From Brachybacterium kimchii (GTDB taxonomy: Bacteria > Actinomycetota > Actinomycetes > Actinomycetales > Dermabacteraceae): DNA of 64,000 bases. Below, piece after piece: positions 9,213 through 17,685 of the stretch. The first letter of the stretch is position 1. The number at the start of each line of letters is the position of its first letter. The translations under genes and the position numbers were made by a program. The stretch is taken from the NCBI RefSeq assembly GCF_023373525.1, contig NZ_CP097218.1, positions 1,736,001-1,800,000 of the forward strand, written 5' to 3'. Under the pieces are notes generated by a model. That model made no database searches, was not told where the DNA came from, and saw only the letters and a program-made list of their open reading frames with translations.

Positions 9213-10745
9213 TCAGGCGCCGACGAGCGACCGGATCTCCGCGGCGAGCGCGGAGTCGACCCGCGCGTGCAGGCGCGTGCCCTCGGGCAGGTGCTCCTCG
9301 TCGAGGATCTCCCCGGTCGAGTGCGCGCGCGAGACGAGGTCGCCGCGCGTGTACGGCACGACGGTGTCGATCTCGACGGCGGGCCGCGGGAGGCGGTCGG
9401 CGATGAGGTCGCGCAGCTCGTCGACGCCCTCGCCGGTGCGCGCGGAGACCACGGCGGACTCCCCCGCCAGGCTGCGCAGGCGTGCGATCGTCTCGGGCGA
9501 CGCGATGTCGGCCTTGTTCAGCACGATGATCTCGGGGACGTCGAAGCCGTCGATGTCGGCGAGCACGCCGCGCACGGCCCGGATCTGACCCTCGGGATCT
9601 GGATGCGAGGCGTCGACCACGTGGAGCAGCAGGTCGGCGTCGCCGACCTCCTCGAGCGTCGAGCGGAACGCCTCGACGAGCTCCGTGGGCAGATGGCGCA
9701 CGAAGCCCACCGTGTCGGCGTAGGTGAACTCGCGGCCGTCGGGCGTCTGGGCCCGCCGGACCGTCGGATCCAGCGTCGCGAACAGGGCGTTCTCCACGAG
9801 GACGCCGGCGCTCGTGAGCCGGTTCAGCAGCGAGGACTTCCCGGCGTTGGTGTAGCCGGCGATCGCGACGGCCGGCACCTCGCGGCGATGACGGTCGGCG
9901 CGCTTGGCCTCGCGGCTCGGAGCCATCTCCCTGATCTCGCGGCGCAGCTTGGACATCCGCGTGCGGATGCGACGGCGGTCCAGCTCGATCTTCGTCTCGC
10001 CGGGTCCGCGGGAGCCCATGCCGGCGCCGCCCGCGGCGACGCGCCCGCCGGCCTGGCGGGACATGGACTCGCCCCAGCCGCGCAGGCGCGGCAGCAGGTA
10101 CTCGAGCTGTGCGAGCTCGACCTGAGCCTTGCCCTCGCGGGACTTGGCGTGCTGGGCGAAGATGTCGAGGATCAGCGCCGTGCGGTCGACGACCTTGACC
10201 TTGACGATGTCCTCGAGGGCGCGGCGCTGGCTGGGCGCGAGCTCCCCGTCGGCCACGACCGTGTCCGCACCGGTCTCGGTGACGATCTCGGCGAGCTCGG
10301 CCGCCTTGCCCTTGCCCAGGAAGGTCGCGGGGTCGGGGTGCTGGCGGCGCTGCATGACGCCGTCGAGCACCTCGGAGCCGGCGGTCTCGGCGAGCGCGGC
10401 GAGCTCCCGCAGGCTGTTCTCGGCGTCCTCGGAGTTGCCGGACGTGTAGATGCCGGCGAGGACCACGCGCTCGAGGCGCAGCTGGCGGTACTCGACATCG
10501 GTGACGTCCTCGATGTCCGTGCGGATGCCCGCGACGCGGCGCAGCGCGCGGCGGTCGGCGAGGTCGAGCTGCTCGCCGTCGGTGTCCGAGGCGTAGGTGA
10601 CGGCGGAGACGGAGGCGTCGCCGCGCGCGAGGATCCGACGGGTCAGGGGGTCGCTGCTCGTGCGCTCGTCCGCTCCGGCGACCTCCTCGCCGCCGTGCTC
10701 CTGCGCGGGGGCGTTCTCGGAGTCCGGGTGAAAAGCGATCGGCAC
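9213..10745 (-). CDS. hflX: ribosome-associated GTPase HflX
   Basis: About 510 residues from GTG 10745, chosen because AGGAAGAAGG lies just upstream; the frame stays open to 10832, so a longer form is possible. The N-terminal HflX domain has the glycine-rich GGRVAAGGAGMGSRGPGETK. A GTPase domain follows with G1 GYTNAGKSS (about 298-306), G3 DTVGF and G4 NKAD. HflX splits stalled or hibernating 70S ribosomes; actinobacterial homologues influence macrolide tolerance. It lies next to lexA-dinG in the conserved order. The 5' non-conserved stretch rich in Ala/Glu makes the start uncertain. Confidence 0.95.
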   Translation of the reverse strand: MPIAFHPDSENAPAQEHGGEEVAGADERTSSDPLTRRILARGDASVSAVTYASDTDGEQLDLADRRALRRVAGIRTDIEDVTDVEYRQLRLERVVLAGIYTSGNSEDAENSLRELAALAETAGSEVLDGVMQRRQHPDPATFLGKGKAAELAEIVTETGADTVVADGELAPSQRRALEDIVKVKVVDRTALILDIFAQHAKSREGKAQVELAQLEYLLPRLRGWGESMSRQAGGRVAAGGAGMGSRGPGETKIELDRRRIRTRMSKLRREIREMAPSREAKRADRHRREVPAVAIAGYTNAGKSSLLNRLTSAGVLVENALFATLDPTVRRAQTPDGREFTYADTVGFVRHLPTELVEAFRSTLEEVGDADLLLHVVDASHPDPEGQIRAVRGVLADIDGFDVPEIIVLNKADIASPETIARLRSLAGESAVVSARTGEGVDELRDLIADRLPRPAVEIDTVVPYTRGDLVSRAHSTGEILDEEHLPEGTRLHARVDSALAAEIRSLVGA

Positions 10746-10916
10746 GGTGGCGGCCTTCTTCCTGTGGGGTGCGTCGGACGGGGTGCTGCGAGGATCTGCC
10801 GTGAGGCGGATCGTGAGCATCAAGAATCCCACGCCCCGGCGCGCGGGGCGAGAGATTTATGCCCAGGGCGCACCGACGGACGTGGTCCGGGTGGGCCCGA
10901 TGCGTACGCTGTGTCC

Positions 10917-11534
10917 GTGTCCGAGCACTACTTCTCCCCCACCAGCGCGACCGACGCCTCCCGCCTGCCGCTGACCGCGCGGCTCGCCGGCGCCGAGCGG
11001 GACCTGGTCACCTCCCGCGCGGTGTTCTCCGCACGCGGACTGGACAAGGCGACCGCGGTGCTCCTGGACCGCCTGGACACGCTCGCCCCGGTGCCGGCAG
11101 GGGCGCGGATCCTCGACCTGGGCTGCGGCTGGGGGCCGATCGCGCTCAGCGCCGCACTGCTCCACCCCGATGCGGAGGTCTGGGCGGTCGACGTCTCCGA
11201 GCGCGCCCGCGAGGTCACCGCGGAGAACGCCGAGCGACTGGGCCTGCAGGTGCATGTCGCCGCGCCCGACGACGTCCCCTCCGAGCTGCTGTTCGACACC
11301 ATCTGGTCGAACCCGCCGATCCGGATCGGCAAGCAGGAACTGCACGACCTCCTGCTGCGCTGGTGCGGGCGCCTCTCCGCGCCGGGGACGGCCGGCCTCG
11401 TGGTCGGCAGGAACCTCGGCGCGGATCCCCTGGCCGCATGGCTCGACGGCCAGCTGCCCGGACGCACTGTGCAGAAGGTCGCGAGCGCGAAGGGCTTCCG
11501 GATCCTCGAGGTCGGTCCGCGCGAAGAGGGCTGA
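10917..11534 (+). CDS. RsmC/MTS-type class I methyltransferase
   Basis: 205 residues starting at GTG 10917. SAM-binding motif I is LDLGCGWGPIA (about 67-77), the acidic motif II end is VWAVDVSERA, and the catalytic NPP-type motif is SNPPIRIGK (about 124-132). That NPPxxxGK signature belongs to the MTS family that includes RsmC, which makes N2-methylguanosine in 16S rRNA. It is a single-domain short form, common in actinobacteria between hflX and dapF. TACGCT (10905-10910) ends 6 bases before the GTG, so the mRNA is probably leaderless. Substrate is inferred. Confidence 0.85.
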   Translation: MSEHYFSPTSATDASRLPLTARLAGAERDLVTSRAVFSARGLDKATAVLLDRLDTLAPVPAGARILDLGCGWGPIALSAALLHPDAEVWAVDVSERAREVTAENAERLGLQVHVAAPDDVPSELLFDTIWSNPPIRIGKQELHDLLLRWCGRLSAPGTAGLVVGRNLGADPLAAWLDGQLPGRTVQKVASAKGFRILEVGPREEG

Positions 11535-11596
11535 GCGCGCCTCCACGGGTGCACGCGACCGCGGACGCGAGAGCCCGAGCAGCCGGGCGGAAGCCG

Positions 11597-11690
11597 ATCG
11601 CTCGTGTGGGAGCCGATCATGCGGGGCGATCGTGCGGGGCCGATCGGCCGATCGGCCGATCGTCTCCTCCGGACCGATCAGGCGTGCGGG
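11597..11690. repeat. GATC-rich palindromic repeat between convergent genes
   Basis: Seven GATC sites occur in about 90 bases, most in the context CCGATC. The core is three perfect tandem copies of GGCCGATC (11638-11661), and the stretch CGATCGG-CCGATCGG-CCGATCG (11641-11662) is fully self-complementary. It sits between the converging ends of the RsmC-like gene and dapF, so it may act as a two-way terminator or a protein-binding array. Confidence 0.6.
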
Positions 11691-12586
11691 AGCGCCGTCT
11701 CCCCGTCCGCCACGAGCTGCGCGGGGCCGGCGAGGGTGACCTGGCCGTCCTCGGCACGGGCGACCTCGAGGGTCCCGCCGGGCACGTCAACCCTCCAGGG
11801 ACCGCTGCCGTCGTCCCCGGCCCACAGGGCCGAGACCACGCCGACGGCCGTCGCGCCCGTCCCGCAGGACTGGGTCTCGCCGACGCCCCGCTCGAAGACG
11901 CGCATCGCCACGTGCGCGGGGCCGCGGCGGACGACGAACTCGATGTTCGCCCCGTGCTCGGGCTCGGGGTCGAGGCCCGGGCGGACGGTCAGATCGAGGT
12001 CCTCGAGCACCAGGTCCTCGGGCAGCTCGACGACCGCGTGGGGATTGCCCATGTCCGCGTCCCAGGCGGGGAGCTCGCGCCCGGCGATGCGCACCGTGCG
12101 GACGGGCCCGTCGGACACGCGCGCAGGGCCCATGCCCACGCGCACCTGCCAGGGGTCGCCGGGGGCCGGCGGATCCGCGAGGACCTCGAGGCGGCGCACG
12201 CCGGCGCGGGTCCAGATGTCCAGGGGCGCGTCGCCCTCGGGCAGACGCCCTGCGCGCGAGAGGAAGGCCGCGAACACGCGCACGCCGTTCCCGCACATCT
12301 CGGCGATCGAGCCGTCGGCGTTGCGGTAGTCCATGAACCATTCGGGGGCGTCGGCGGGGGCCTCGATGCCGGCGGCGCGGGTGCGCACCACGCGGATCAC
12401 ACCATCGCCGCCGATGCCGCCGCGGCGGTCCGCGAGCGCTGCGACCACGGACGCGTCGAGCGCGAGGGCGCCCTCCGGGTCGTCGAGGACCACGAAGTCG
12501 TTGCGGGTGCCGTGCCCCTTGGTGAAGCGCAGCGCGAGGGGCGCGGCGGCGGTGGCCGCGGAGGACTCGTCACGGTGTGTCGGCAT
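11678..12586 (-). CDS. dapF: diaminopimelate epimerase
   Basis: 302 residues starting MPTHRDESSAATAAAP. The two catalytic cysteines are present: Cys98 in EMCGNGVR and a second near residue 240 in SCGTGATAVG. The conserved KGHGTRNDFVVLD opens the first domain. It converts LL- to meso-diaminopimelate, the lysine precursor and peptidoglycan crosslinking residue. Together with dapA and dapB elsewhere in the window it points to meso-DAP or lysine made by this route. It follows miaA on the same strand by about 10 bases and is probably cotranscribed. Confidence 0.97.
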   Translation of the reverse strand: MPTHRDESSAATAAAPLALRFTKGHGTRNDFVVLDDPEGALALDASVVAALADRRGGIGGDGVIRVVRTRAAGIEAPADAPEWFMDYRNADGSIAEMCGNGVRVFAAFLSRAGRLPEGDAPLDIWTRAGVRRLEVLADPPAPGDPWQVRVGMGPARVSDGPVRTVRIAGRELPAWDADMGNPHAVVELPEDLVLEDLDLTVRPGLDPEPEHGANIEFVVRRGPAHVAMRVFERGVGETQSCGTGATAVGVVSALWAGDDGSGPWRVDVPGGTLEVARAEDGQVTLAGPAQLVADGETALPHA

Positions 12587-12596
12587 GCCGGGAAGC

Positions 12597-13538
12597 CTAC
12601 GCGCGCACCCCCGCGCGATGCGCGGCGACGAGGTCCAGCGCACGTGCGAGGAGGTCGTCGCAGGACGCCGGCAGCCAGGCCACGCGCTCGTCGCGCCGGA
12701 ACCAGGTGTCCTGCTTGCGCACCAGGCGCCGGGTCCCCGCGACCGTCGCGTCGATCGCCTCGCGGCACGTCATGGCGCTGTCGAGGACGGCGAGCGCCTG
12801 CTCGTACCCGATCGCGCGGCGCGCGGTCGCGCCCTCGTCGAGCCCCTGCGCGCGCAGGGCGCGGACCTCGTCGAGCAGCCCCTGCTCGACCATCCGGTCC
12901 ACGCGCACGGCGACCCGCTCACGCAGCTCCTCGCGCTCGCGGTGCAGACCGATCTGCAGCGTCGCGGGGTCCAGGTACTCACGCCGCGGGAGGAAGGCGC
13001 GGAAGGAGCCACCGGTGATCTCGCCGACCTCGAGAGCGCGCACGATGCGCCGCACGTCGTGCGCGCCGATCGCCGCGGCGGCCTCGGGATCGGTGCGCTC
13101 GAGCTCGGCGCGCAGCGAGTCGACGCCCTCGCTCTCCGCGCGGCGCTCCAGACGGTCGCGGACCTCGGGGTCCGTGGGCGGGAAGCGGATGTCGTCGAGC
13201 AGGGCGCGCACGTACAGCCCGGACCCGCCGACGACGACGGGCACGTGCCCGCGGGCGCGGATCGCCGCGATCGCCGCGCGGGCCTCGCGCTGGTAGGCGG
13301 AGACGCTGGCCTCCTGGGTCACGTCGAGCACGTCCAGCAGATGGTGCGGGACGCGCTCGCGCTCGGCGGCGCCGACCTTCGCGGTGCCGATGTCCATCCC
13401 GCGGTAGAGCTGCAGCGCGTCCGCGTTGACGATCTCGCCGTCCAGGCTCTCGGCGAGGTCGAGCGCCAGATCGGACTTGCCCGTGGCGGTCGCGCCGACG
13501 ATCGCCAGGATCGGAGGGTGCGGGGCGGGCGCGGGCAT
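12597..13538 (-). CDS. miaA: tRNA dimethylallyltransferase
   Basis: 313 residues from ATG 13538. P-loop GATATGKSDLALDLAE (about 15-30), DALQLYRGMDIGTAKV substrate loop and VVVGGSGLYVRALLDD are diagnostic. It adds an isopentenyl group to A37 of tRNAs reading U-starting codons. TACAGT (13546-13551) ends 7 bases before the ATG, the leaderless arrangement. Its usual actinobacterial partner miaB is not in this window. Upstream in-frame codons run to 13709 but lack homology. Confidence 0.97.
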   Translation of the reverse strand: MPAPAPHPPILAIVGATATGKSDLALDLAESLDGEIVNADALQLYRGMDIGTAKVGAAERERVPHHLLDVLDVTQEASVSAYQREARAAIAAIRARGHVPVVVGGSGLYVRALLDDIRFPPTDPEVRDRLERRAESEGVDSLRAELERTDPEAAAAIGAHDVRRIVRALEVGEITGGSFRAFLPRREYLDPATLQIGLHREREELRERVAVRVDRMVEQGLLDEVRALRAQGLDEGATARRAIGYEQALAVLDSAMTCREAIDATVAGTRRLVRKQDTWFRRDERVAWLPASCDDLLARALDLVAAHRAGVRA

Positions 13539-13647
13539 GCTGCGCACTGTACCCGGAGTGCCGTGGACGACCCCGGCGGTGCCCTCGCGCGCGCAAGGGG
13601 CTAGTGTGGGGCGCGTCCCGATCGCCCCTACGTCCACGAGGTTCCAG

Positions 13648-14130
13648 GTGACACAGCAGCAGGCCTCCTCCGCCACCGCGTCGATGGAGGGTCTGGACCC
13701 GATCAGCACCGACCGCGTCGAGGCGGCGCTGTCCGGCCACGGCTATGCCTTCGTGGAGGACACCGATCATCCCGAGGTGCTGCGCGCACGGTTCGACGAC
13801 TACCGCTTCCAGTTCATGCTCACCGGCGAGGCCGGGAGCGTGCTGCAGATCCGCGGCCGCTGGAACCGCTCCGTCTCGCGCGCCCACAAGCCCGAGATGC
13901 TCAAGCTCTGCAACGAGTGGAACATGAGCCGCGTCTGGCCGAAGGTGTACGTGCGACGCGAGTCCGAGGGCCTGCTGGGGCTGTACGGCGAGGTCACCTC
14001 AGACTTCAGCTCGGGCGCCTCCGATCAGCAGATCGACCGTGCGATCGAGTGCGGGCTGCGTACCGTCATCGCGTTCTTCCACGAGCTCGAGGAGCGCCTG
14101 GGCGCGGAAGTCGACGAGCTCGACGCCTGA
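13648..14130 (+). CDS. YbjN domain-containing protein
   Basis: 160 residues from GTG 13648, with GAGG (13638-13641) 6 bases upstream. The YbjN fold, a T3SS-chaperone-like alpha/beta domain, covers about 18-150: VEAALSGHGYAFVEDTDHPE, then NRSVSRAHKPEMLKLCNEWNMSRVWPKVYVR. The family is described as putative sensory-transduction regulators; no biochemical activity is established. It is divergent from miaA with about 110 bases between starts and lies upstream of a glycerophosphodiesterase gene on the same strand. Confidence 0.85.
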   Translation: MTQQQASSATASMEGLDPISTDRVEAALSGHGYAFVEDTDHPEVLRARFDDYRFQFMLTGEAGSVLQIRGRWNRSVSRAHKPEMLKLCNEWNMSRVWPKVYVRRESEGLLGLYGEVTSDFSSGASDQQIDRAIECGLRTVIAFFHELEERLGAEVDELDA

Positions 14131-14219
14131 GCCCGCCCCGCCCCACCCCGACGACCCGTCGCGAGCGCCCCGGCATCGGGTTCCGACCGCTCTGATGTCC
14201 GTGCCCGAACACCGGGCTC

Positions 14220-14291
14220 GTGCCGATCGCCGAGGCCGTCCAGAAGATCCTCGACGAGAACCATGACGACCTGCAGGAGGTGATCGGCTGA
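14220..14291 (+). CDS. tiny ORF coupled to the glycerophosphodiesterase gene (or remnant)
   Basis: From GTG 14220 the frame reads VPIAEAVQKILDENHDDLQE-VIG and stops in TGATG, sharing its last base with the start of the next gene. The peptide is amphipathic and protein-like, unlike the surrounding non-coding sequence, and its frame opens only at 14196. It may be a leader peptide for translational coupling or the tail of a decayed gene, for example a second YbjN-like protein. No homologue is recognised. Confidence 0.3.
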   Translation: MPIAEAVQKILDENHDDLQEVIG

Positions 14292-15034
14292 TGCAGCCGA
14301 AGATCGTAGGACACCGCGGTGCCGCGAGGCTCGCACCCGAGAACACGCTGCGCGCCTTCCGCGCGGGCGTCGACGCGGGCGCGGACCTGCTCGAGTGCGA
14401 TGTGCACCTGAGCGCCGACGGGCAGCTCGTGATCATGCACGACACCACGATCGACCGCACCGCCGCCGAGGACTCGCCGCTGCGCAGCGGGTCCCTCGCG
14501 GACCTCACCCGCGCCGAGCTCGACACCGTGCTGCTGCCGGACGGCGAGCGCGTCCCCTCGCTCGAGGCCGTCCTCGACATCGCCCAGGGTGCGGGCGTCC
14601 CGATCTACGTCGAGGTCAAGGCCGTCGCGGCGGCCGAGCAGACCGCGCAGCTGCTCGTCGACCGGGACCTGGACCAGAGCGCCGACGGGGTGGCCCCCGC
14701 CTGGATCATCTCCTTCAAGCCCGAGGCGCTGCGCGCCGCCCGCGCGGTGGCGCCGCAGATCCCGCTCTCGGCGGTCACGCACGTCGCCGACGAGGACTTC
14801 TGGGCGCTCGCCGCGGAGCTCCGGACCGAGGCGGTCAGCCTGCAGATGTCGAAGCTGCCCGACGCCGACGTCGCCCGTGCCCATGAGGCCGGGCACCTCG
14901 TGAACGCCTGGACCATCAACGACGAGGCGCCCCTGCACCGCGCGGTCGAGCTCGGCGTCGACACGGTCACGAGCGACGATCCGGCATGGGCCCGCCGCGC
15001 CCTGGCAGGTCGCGGGAGCGTCGGGGCGCGCTGA
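14291..15034 (+). CDS. glycerophosphodiester phosphodiesterase
   Basis: 247 residues, GDPD TIM-barrel. It opens with IVGHRGAARLAPENTLRAF (about 4-22), holding the catalytic His-Arg and Glu-Asn. LLECDVHLSADGQLVIMHD (about 37-55) carries the metal-binding Glu/Asp and second catalytic His. The C-terminal VNAWTINDE and DTVTSDDP motifs complete the family pattern. It hydrolyses glycerophosphodiesters to glycerol-3-phosphate and an alcohol. There is no signal peptide, so it is cytoplasmic. AGGAGG lies 10 bases before the ATG, inside the tiny upstream ORF. Confidence 0.95.
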   Translation: MQPKIVGHRGAARLAPENTLRAFRAGVDAGADLLECDVHLSADGQLVIMHDTTIDRTAAEDSPLRSGSLADLTRAELDTVLLPDGERVPSLEAVLDIAQGAGVPIYVEVKAVAAAEQTAQLLVDRDLDQSADGVAPAWIISFKPEALRAARAVAPQIPLSAVTHVADEDFWALAAELRTEAVSLQMSKLPDADVARAHEAGHLVNAWTINDEAPLHRAVELGVDTVTSDDPAWARRALAGRGSVGAR

Positions 15035-15205
15035 CCCGTGTGAGCGCGGGCGGCGGAGGCGGCGTCGTCGTTCTGCGGGGCGAGCACGGAAGTCATGATG
15101 CGACCAGGGTGCAGCCCGTCCACGAGGGCTCCGCGAAGGTCACCATGGGGTAACGGACCGGCTCGAGCGAGGATGCGCGCGGCCGGGAGAGCGTACGGTC
15201 ACGCC

Positions 15206-15985
15206 ATGACCCAGACCACATCTGCGTCCCGGAGCGAGTCCGGGACGGCCCCTCCTCTCGTGACGATGCGAGAGGTGCAGAAGCATTTCGGGGATCTCCA
15301 CGTGCTCCGGGACATCGATCTCGAGGTCGACGCGGGCGAGGTGGTCGTGGTGCTGGGCCCCTCGGGGTCGGGGAAGTCGACGCTGTGCCGCACGATCAAC
15401 CGTCTGGAGACCATCGACTCCGGCGACATCACGATCGACGGCAGTCCGCTCCCCGCCTCCGGGCCCGGCCTCGCGCGGCTGCGGGCGGAGGTCGGCATGG
15501 TCTTCCAATCGTTCAACCTCTTCGCGCACAAGAGCGTGCTGGACAACGTCACCGTCGCCCCCATCAAGGTCAAGAGGCTGCCGCGCCGCGAGGCCGAGGC
15601 GCTCGGCATGAGCCTGCTCGAGAGGGTGGGCGTGGCCGACCAGGCGCAGAAGCTGCCCGCGCAGCTCTCGGGCGGGCAGCAGCAGCGGGTCGCGATCGCC
15701 CGCTCCCTGGCGATGCAGCCCAAGCTCATGCTGTTCGACGAGCCCACGTCGGCCCTCGACCCCGAGATGATCAACGAGGTCATCGAGGTGATGACCGACC
15801 TCGCGCGCGAGGGGATGACGATGATCGTGGTCACCCACGAGATGGGCTTCGCACGCCGCACGGCCGACAGGGTCGTGTTCATGGACGCAGGGCGGATCCT
15901 CGAGGTCGCCCCGCCCGACCGGTTCTTCACCGCGCCCGAGTCCGAGCGCGCGAAGGACTTCCTGTCCAAGATCCTCCACCACTGA
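15206..15985 (+). CDS. gluA: glutamate-type amino acid ABC transporter, ATPase
   Basis: 259 residues. Walker A GPSGSGKST (51-59), Q-loop VFQSFNLF, signature LSGGQQQR and Walker B LMLFDEP all present, in the PAAT (polar amino acid) subfamily. First gene of a four-gene block with a lipoprotein and two permeases, the order of Corynebacterium gluABCD. That locus lies near recA-recX in other actinobacteria too. TACGGT (15194-15199) ends 6 bases before ATG 15206, so the operon message is probably leaderless. The frame is open upstream but this start is best. Confidence 0.92.
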   Translation: MTQTTSASRSESGTAPPLVTMREVQKHFGDLHVLRDIDLEVDAGEVVVVLGPSGSGKSTLCRTINRLETIDSGDITIDGSPLPASGPGLARLRAEVGMVFQSFNLFAHKSVLDNVTVAPIKVKRLPRREAEALGMSLLERVGVADQAQKLPAQLSGGQQQRVAIARSLAMQPKLMLFDEPTSALDPEMINEVIEVMTDLAREGMTMIVVTHEMGFARRTADRVVFMDAGRILEVAPPDRFFTAPESERAKDFLSKILHH

Positions 15986-16032
15986 CCGCCGCGCAGAGCC
16001 GCCCGGCACCCGAGGCACCGAAGGAGCCCGCC

Positions 16033-17013
16033 ATGTCACGCCAGCGTCCCGATCACGTCCCCACCGAGCACCGGTCCTCCCCCACCGGCCCCGCCGACCG
16101 CACCGGTCTCACCGGTCTCTCCCTGCGCCCGGGAGCCCTCAGCCGGCGCGTCTTCCTCACCGGCACGGTCGGCGCCGCCGCGGCGCTCACCCTCGCCGCG
16201 TGCGGCGGGGGCGACGACGCCTCCGACGACGTCGCCGATGTCGACTCCTCGAGCTTCGAGGAGGGCTCGACGATGGCGAAGCTCGCCGACGCCGGGAAGA
16301 TCACCGTCGGCACCAAGTTCGACCAGCCGCTGTTCGGCCAGGCGGGGCCGGATGGCAAGCCCACCGGCTTCGACGTCGAGATCGCGAAGATGATCGCCGC
16401 GGCCCTGGGCATCAAGGCCGACAAGATCGAGTGGACCGAGACAGTCTCGGCGAACCGCGAGCCGTTCATCCAGAACGGCCAGGTCGACATCGTGGTCGCG
16501 ACCTACACGATCAACGACGAGCGCAAGAAGGTCGTCGACTTCGCGGGCCCGTACTACACCGCCGGACAGGCGCTCATGGTGAAGAAGGGCGACGACGCGA
16601 TCACGGGACCGGACGATCTCAAGGACAAGAACGTCTGTTCGGTCGAGGGCTCGACCCCCGCGCAGAACATCGACGAGAACTACCCCGACGCCAAGCTCGT
16701 CACCTTCGACACCTACTCCAAGTGCGTCACCGCCCTGGACAACGGTCAGGCCGACACGGTCACCACCGACAACGTGATCCTGGCCGGCTTCGTCGCCGCG
16801 GACAAGGACAAGCTGCAGATGGTCGACGACGGCAAGACCTTCACGAAGGAGCCCTACGGGATCGGTCTGAAGAAGGGCGACGACGACTTCCGCGAGTTCA
16901 TCAACGACACCCTCCAGAAGGCCTACGACGACGGCAGCTGGGCGGAGGCCTGGAAGTCCACGGCCGGGCAGGTCCTGCCCACCCCGGACCCGCCCAAGAT
17001 CGACCGCTACTGA
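16033..17013 (+). CDS. gluB: glutamate-type ABC transporter substrate-binding lipoprotein
   Basis: 326 residues from ATG 16033 (AAGGAG just upstream). The signal has twin arginines (SRRVFLTG, 37-44) and a lipobox TLAAC with Cys57, so export may be by Tat and the protein is lipid-anchored outside the membrane. The mature part is a family-3 solute-binding protein: KITVGTKFDQPLFG, PTGFDVEIAKMIAAALG and YTINDERKKVVDFAGPYYTAGQ. Two cysteines (NVCSVEG and YSKCVTA) may form a disulfide as in relatives. The substrate is likely glutamate or a similar amino acid; specificity is inferred from synteny. Confidence 0.92.
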   Translation: MSRQRPDHVPTEHRSSPTGPADRTGLTGLSLRPGALSRRVFLTGTVGAAAALTLAACGGGDDASDDVADVDSSSFEEGSTMAKLADAGKITVGTKFDQPLFGQAGPDGKPTGFDVEIAKMIAAALGIKADKIEWTETVSANREPFIQNGQVDIVVATYTINDERKKVVDFAGPYYTAGQALMVKKGDDAITGPDDLKDKNVCSVEGSTPAQNIDENYPDAKLVTFDTYSKCVTALDNGQADTVTTDNVILAGFVAADKDKLQMVDDGKTFTKEPYGIGLKKGDDDFREFINDTLQKAYDDGSWAEAWKSTAGQVLPTPDPPKIDRY

Positions 17014-17037
17014 GCGCCCGCCGCCGAGCCGCCGCCC

Positions 17038-17685
17038 ATGGGAAGCCTCCTCGCCTCGCGCGCCGCCGTCTGGGACGCGTTCACCACCACCCTCTTCCTC
17101 GCCGTCACCGCCGGAGTGCTCGCACTGCTGCTGGGGACGCTGCTCGCCGCCATGCGGGTCTCCCCCTACATGCCGCTGCGCACCGTGGCGACGGTGTACA
17201 CCGAGTTCCTGCGCAACACCCCGCTCACGATCGTGTTCTTCTTCTTCGTGTTCGTGACTCCCTCGATGGGGTTCACCTTCGCCTACAAGGTGGCGGCGGT
17301 GATCGCGCTGACCTGCTACACCTCGGCGTTCGTGGCGGAGGCGGTGCGCTCCGGCATCAACTCGGTGGCGGTGGGCCAGGCGGAGGCGGCGCGGTCGCTG
17401 GGCATGTCGTTCGGCCAGAACCTCGCGATCGTGGTGCTCCCCCAGGCCTTCCGCACGGCGATCCCGCCGCTGATCAGCGTGCTCATCGCCCTCGTGAAGA
17501 ACACGTCGGTCGCAGGTGCGTTCAGCGTGCTCGAGCTGTTCGCGCTCTCGAAGCGGCTGACGAACGCGCACTCCTCGGACGTCATCGCGATCCTCGTGGG
17601 CATCGCGCTGTGCTACCTGATCATCTGCATCCCGCTCGGCCGTCTCGCGGCGGCCCTCGAACGGAAGGCGGCGTTCGCACGATGA
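17038..17685 (+). CDS. gluC: glutamate-type ABC transporter permease
   Basis: 215 residues with about five hydrophobic segments. It contains the EAA loop coupling motif EAARSLGMSFGQNLAIVVLPQA (about 119-140), which contacts the ATPase. FLRNTPLTIVFFFFVFVTPS is typical of His/Glu permeases. It follows gluB by 24 bases and its stop overlaps the gluD start (ATGA). Confidence 0.92.
   Translation: MGSLLASRAAVWDAFTTTLFLAVTAGVLALLLGTLLAAMRVSPYMPLRTVATVYTEFLRNTPLTIVFFFFVFVTPSMGFTFAYKVAAVIALTCYTSAFVAEAVRSGINSVAVGQAEAARSLGMSFGQNLAIVVLPQAFRTAIPPLISVLIALVKNTSVAGAFSVLELFALSKRLTNAHSSDVIAILVGIALCYLIICIPLGRLAAALERKAAFAR

Noticed and set aside
7206..11534. A very long plus-strand open frame (over 1,400 codons) across dinG and hflX
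   Set aside because: It is antisense to two well-conserved genes and shows the Arg/Ala/Gly/His-rich composition of a GC-rich shadow frame. Only its last part (from 10917) is real, as the RsmC-like gene.
14202..14216. LexA-like CGAAC near 14206
   Set aside because: The second half-site is missing (GGCTCG instead of GTTCG), so it is not a credible SOS box.
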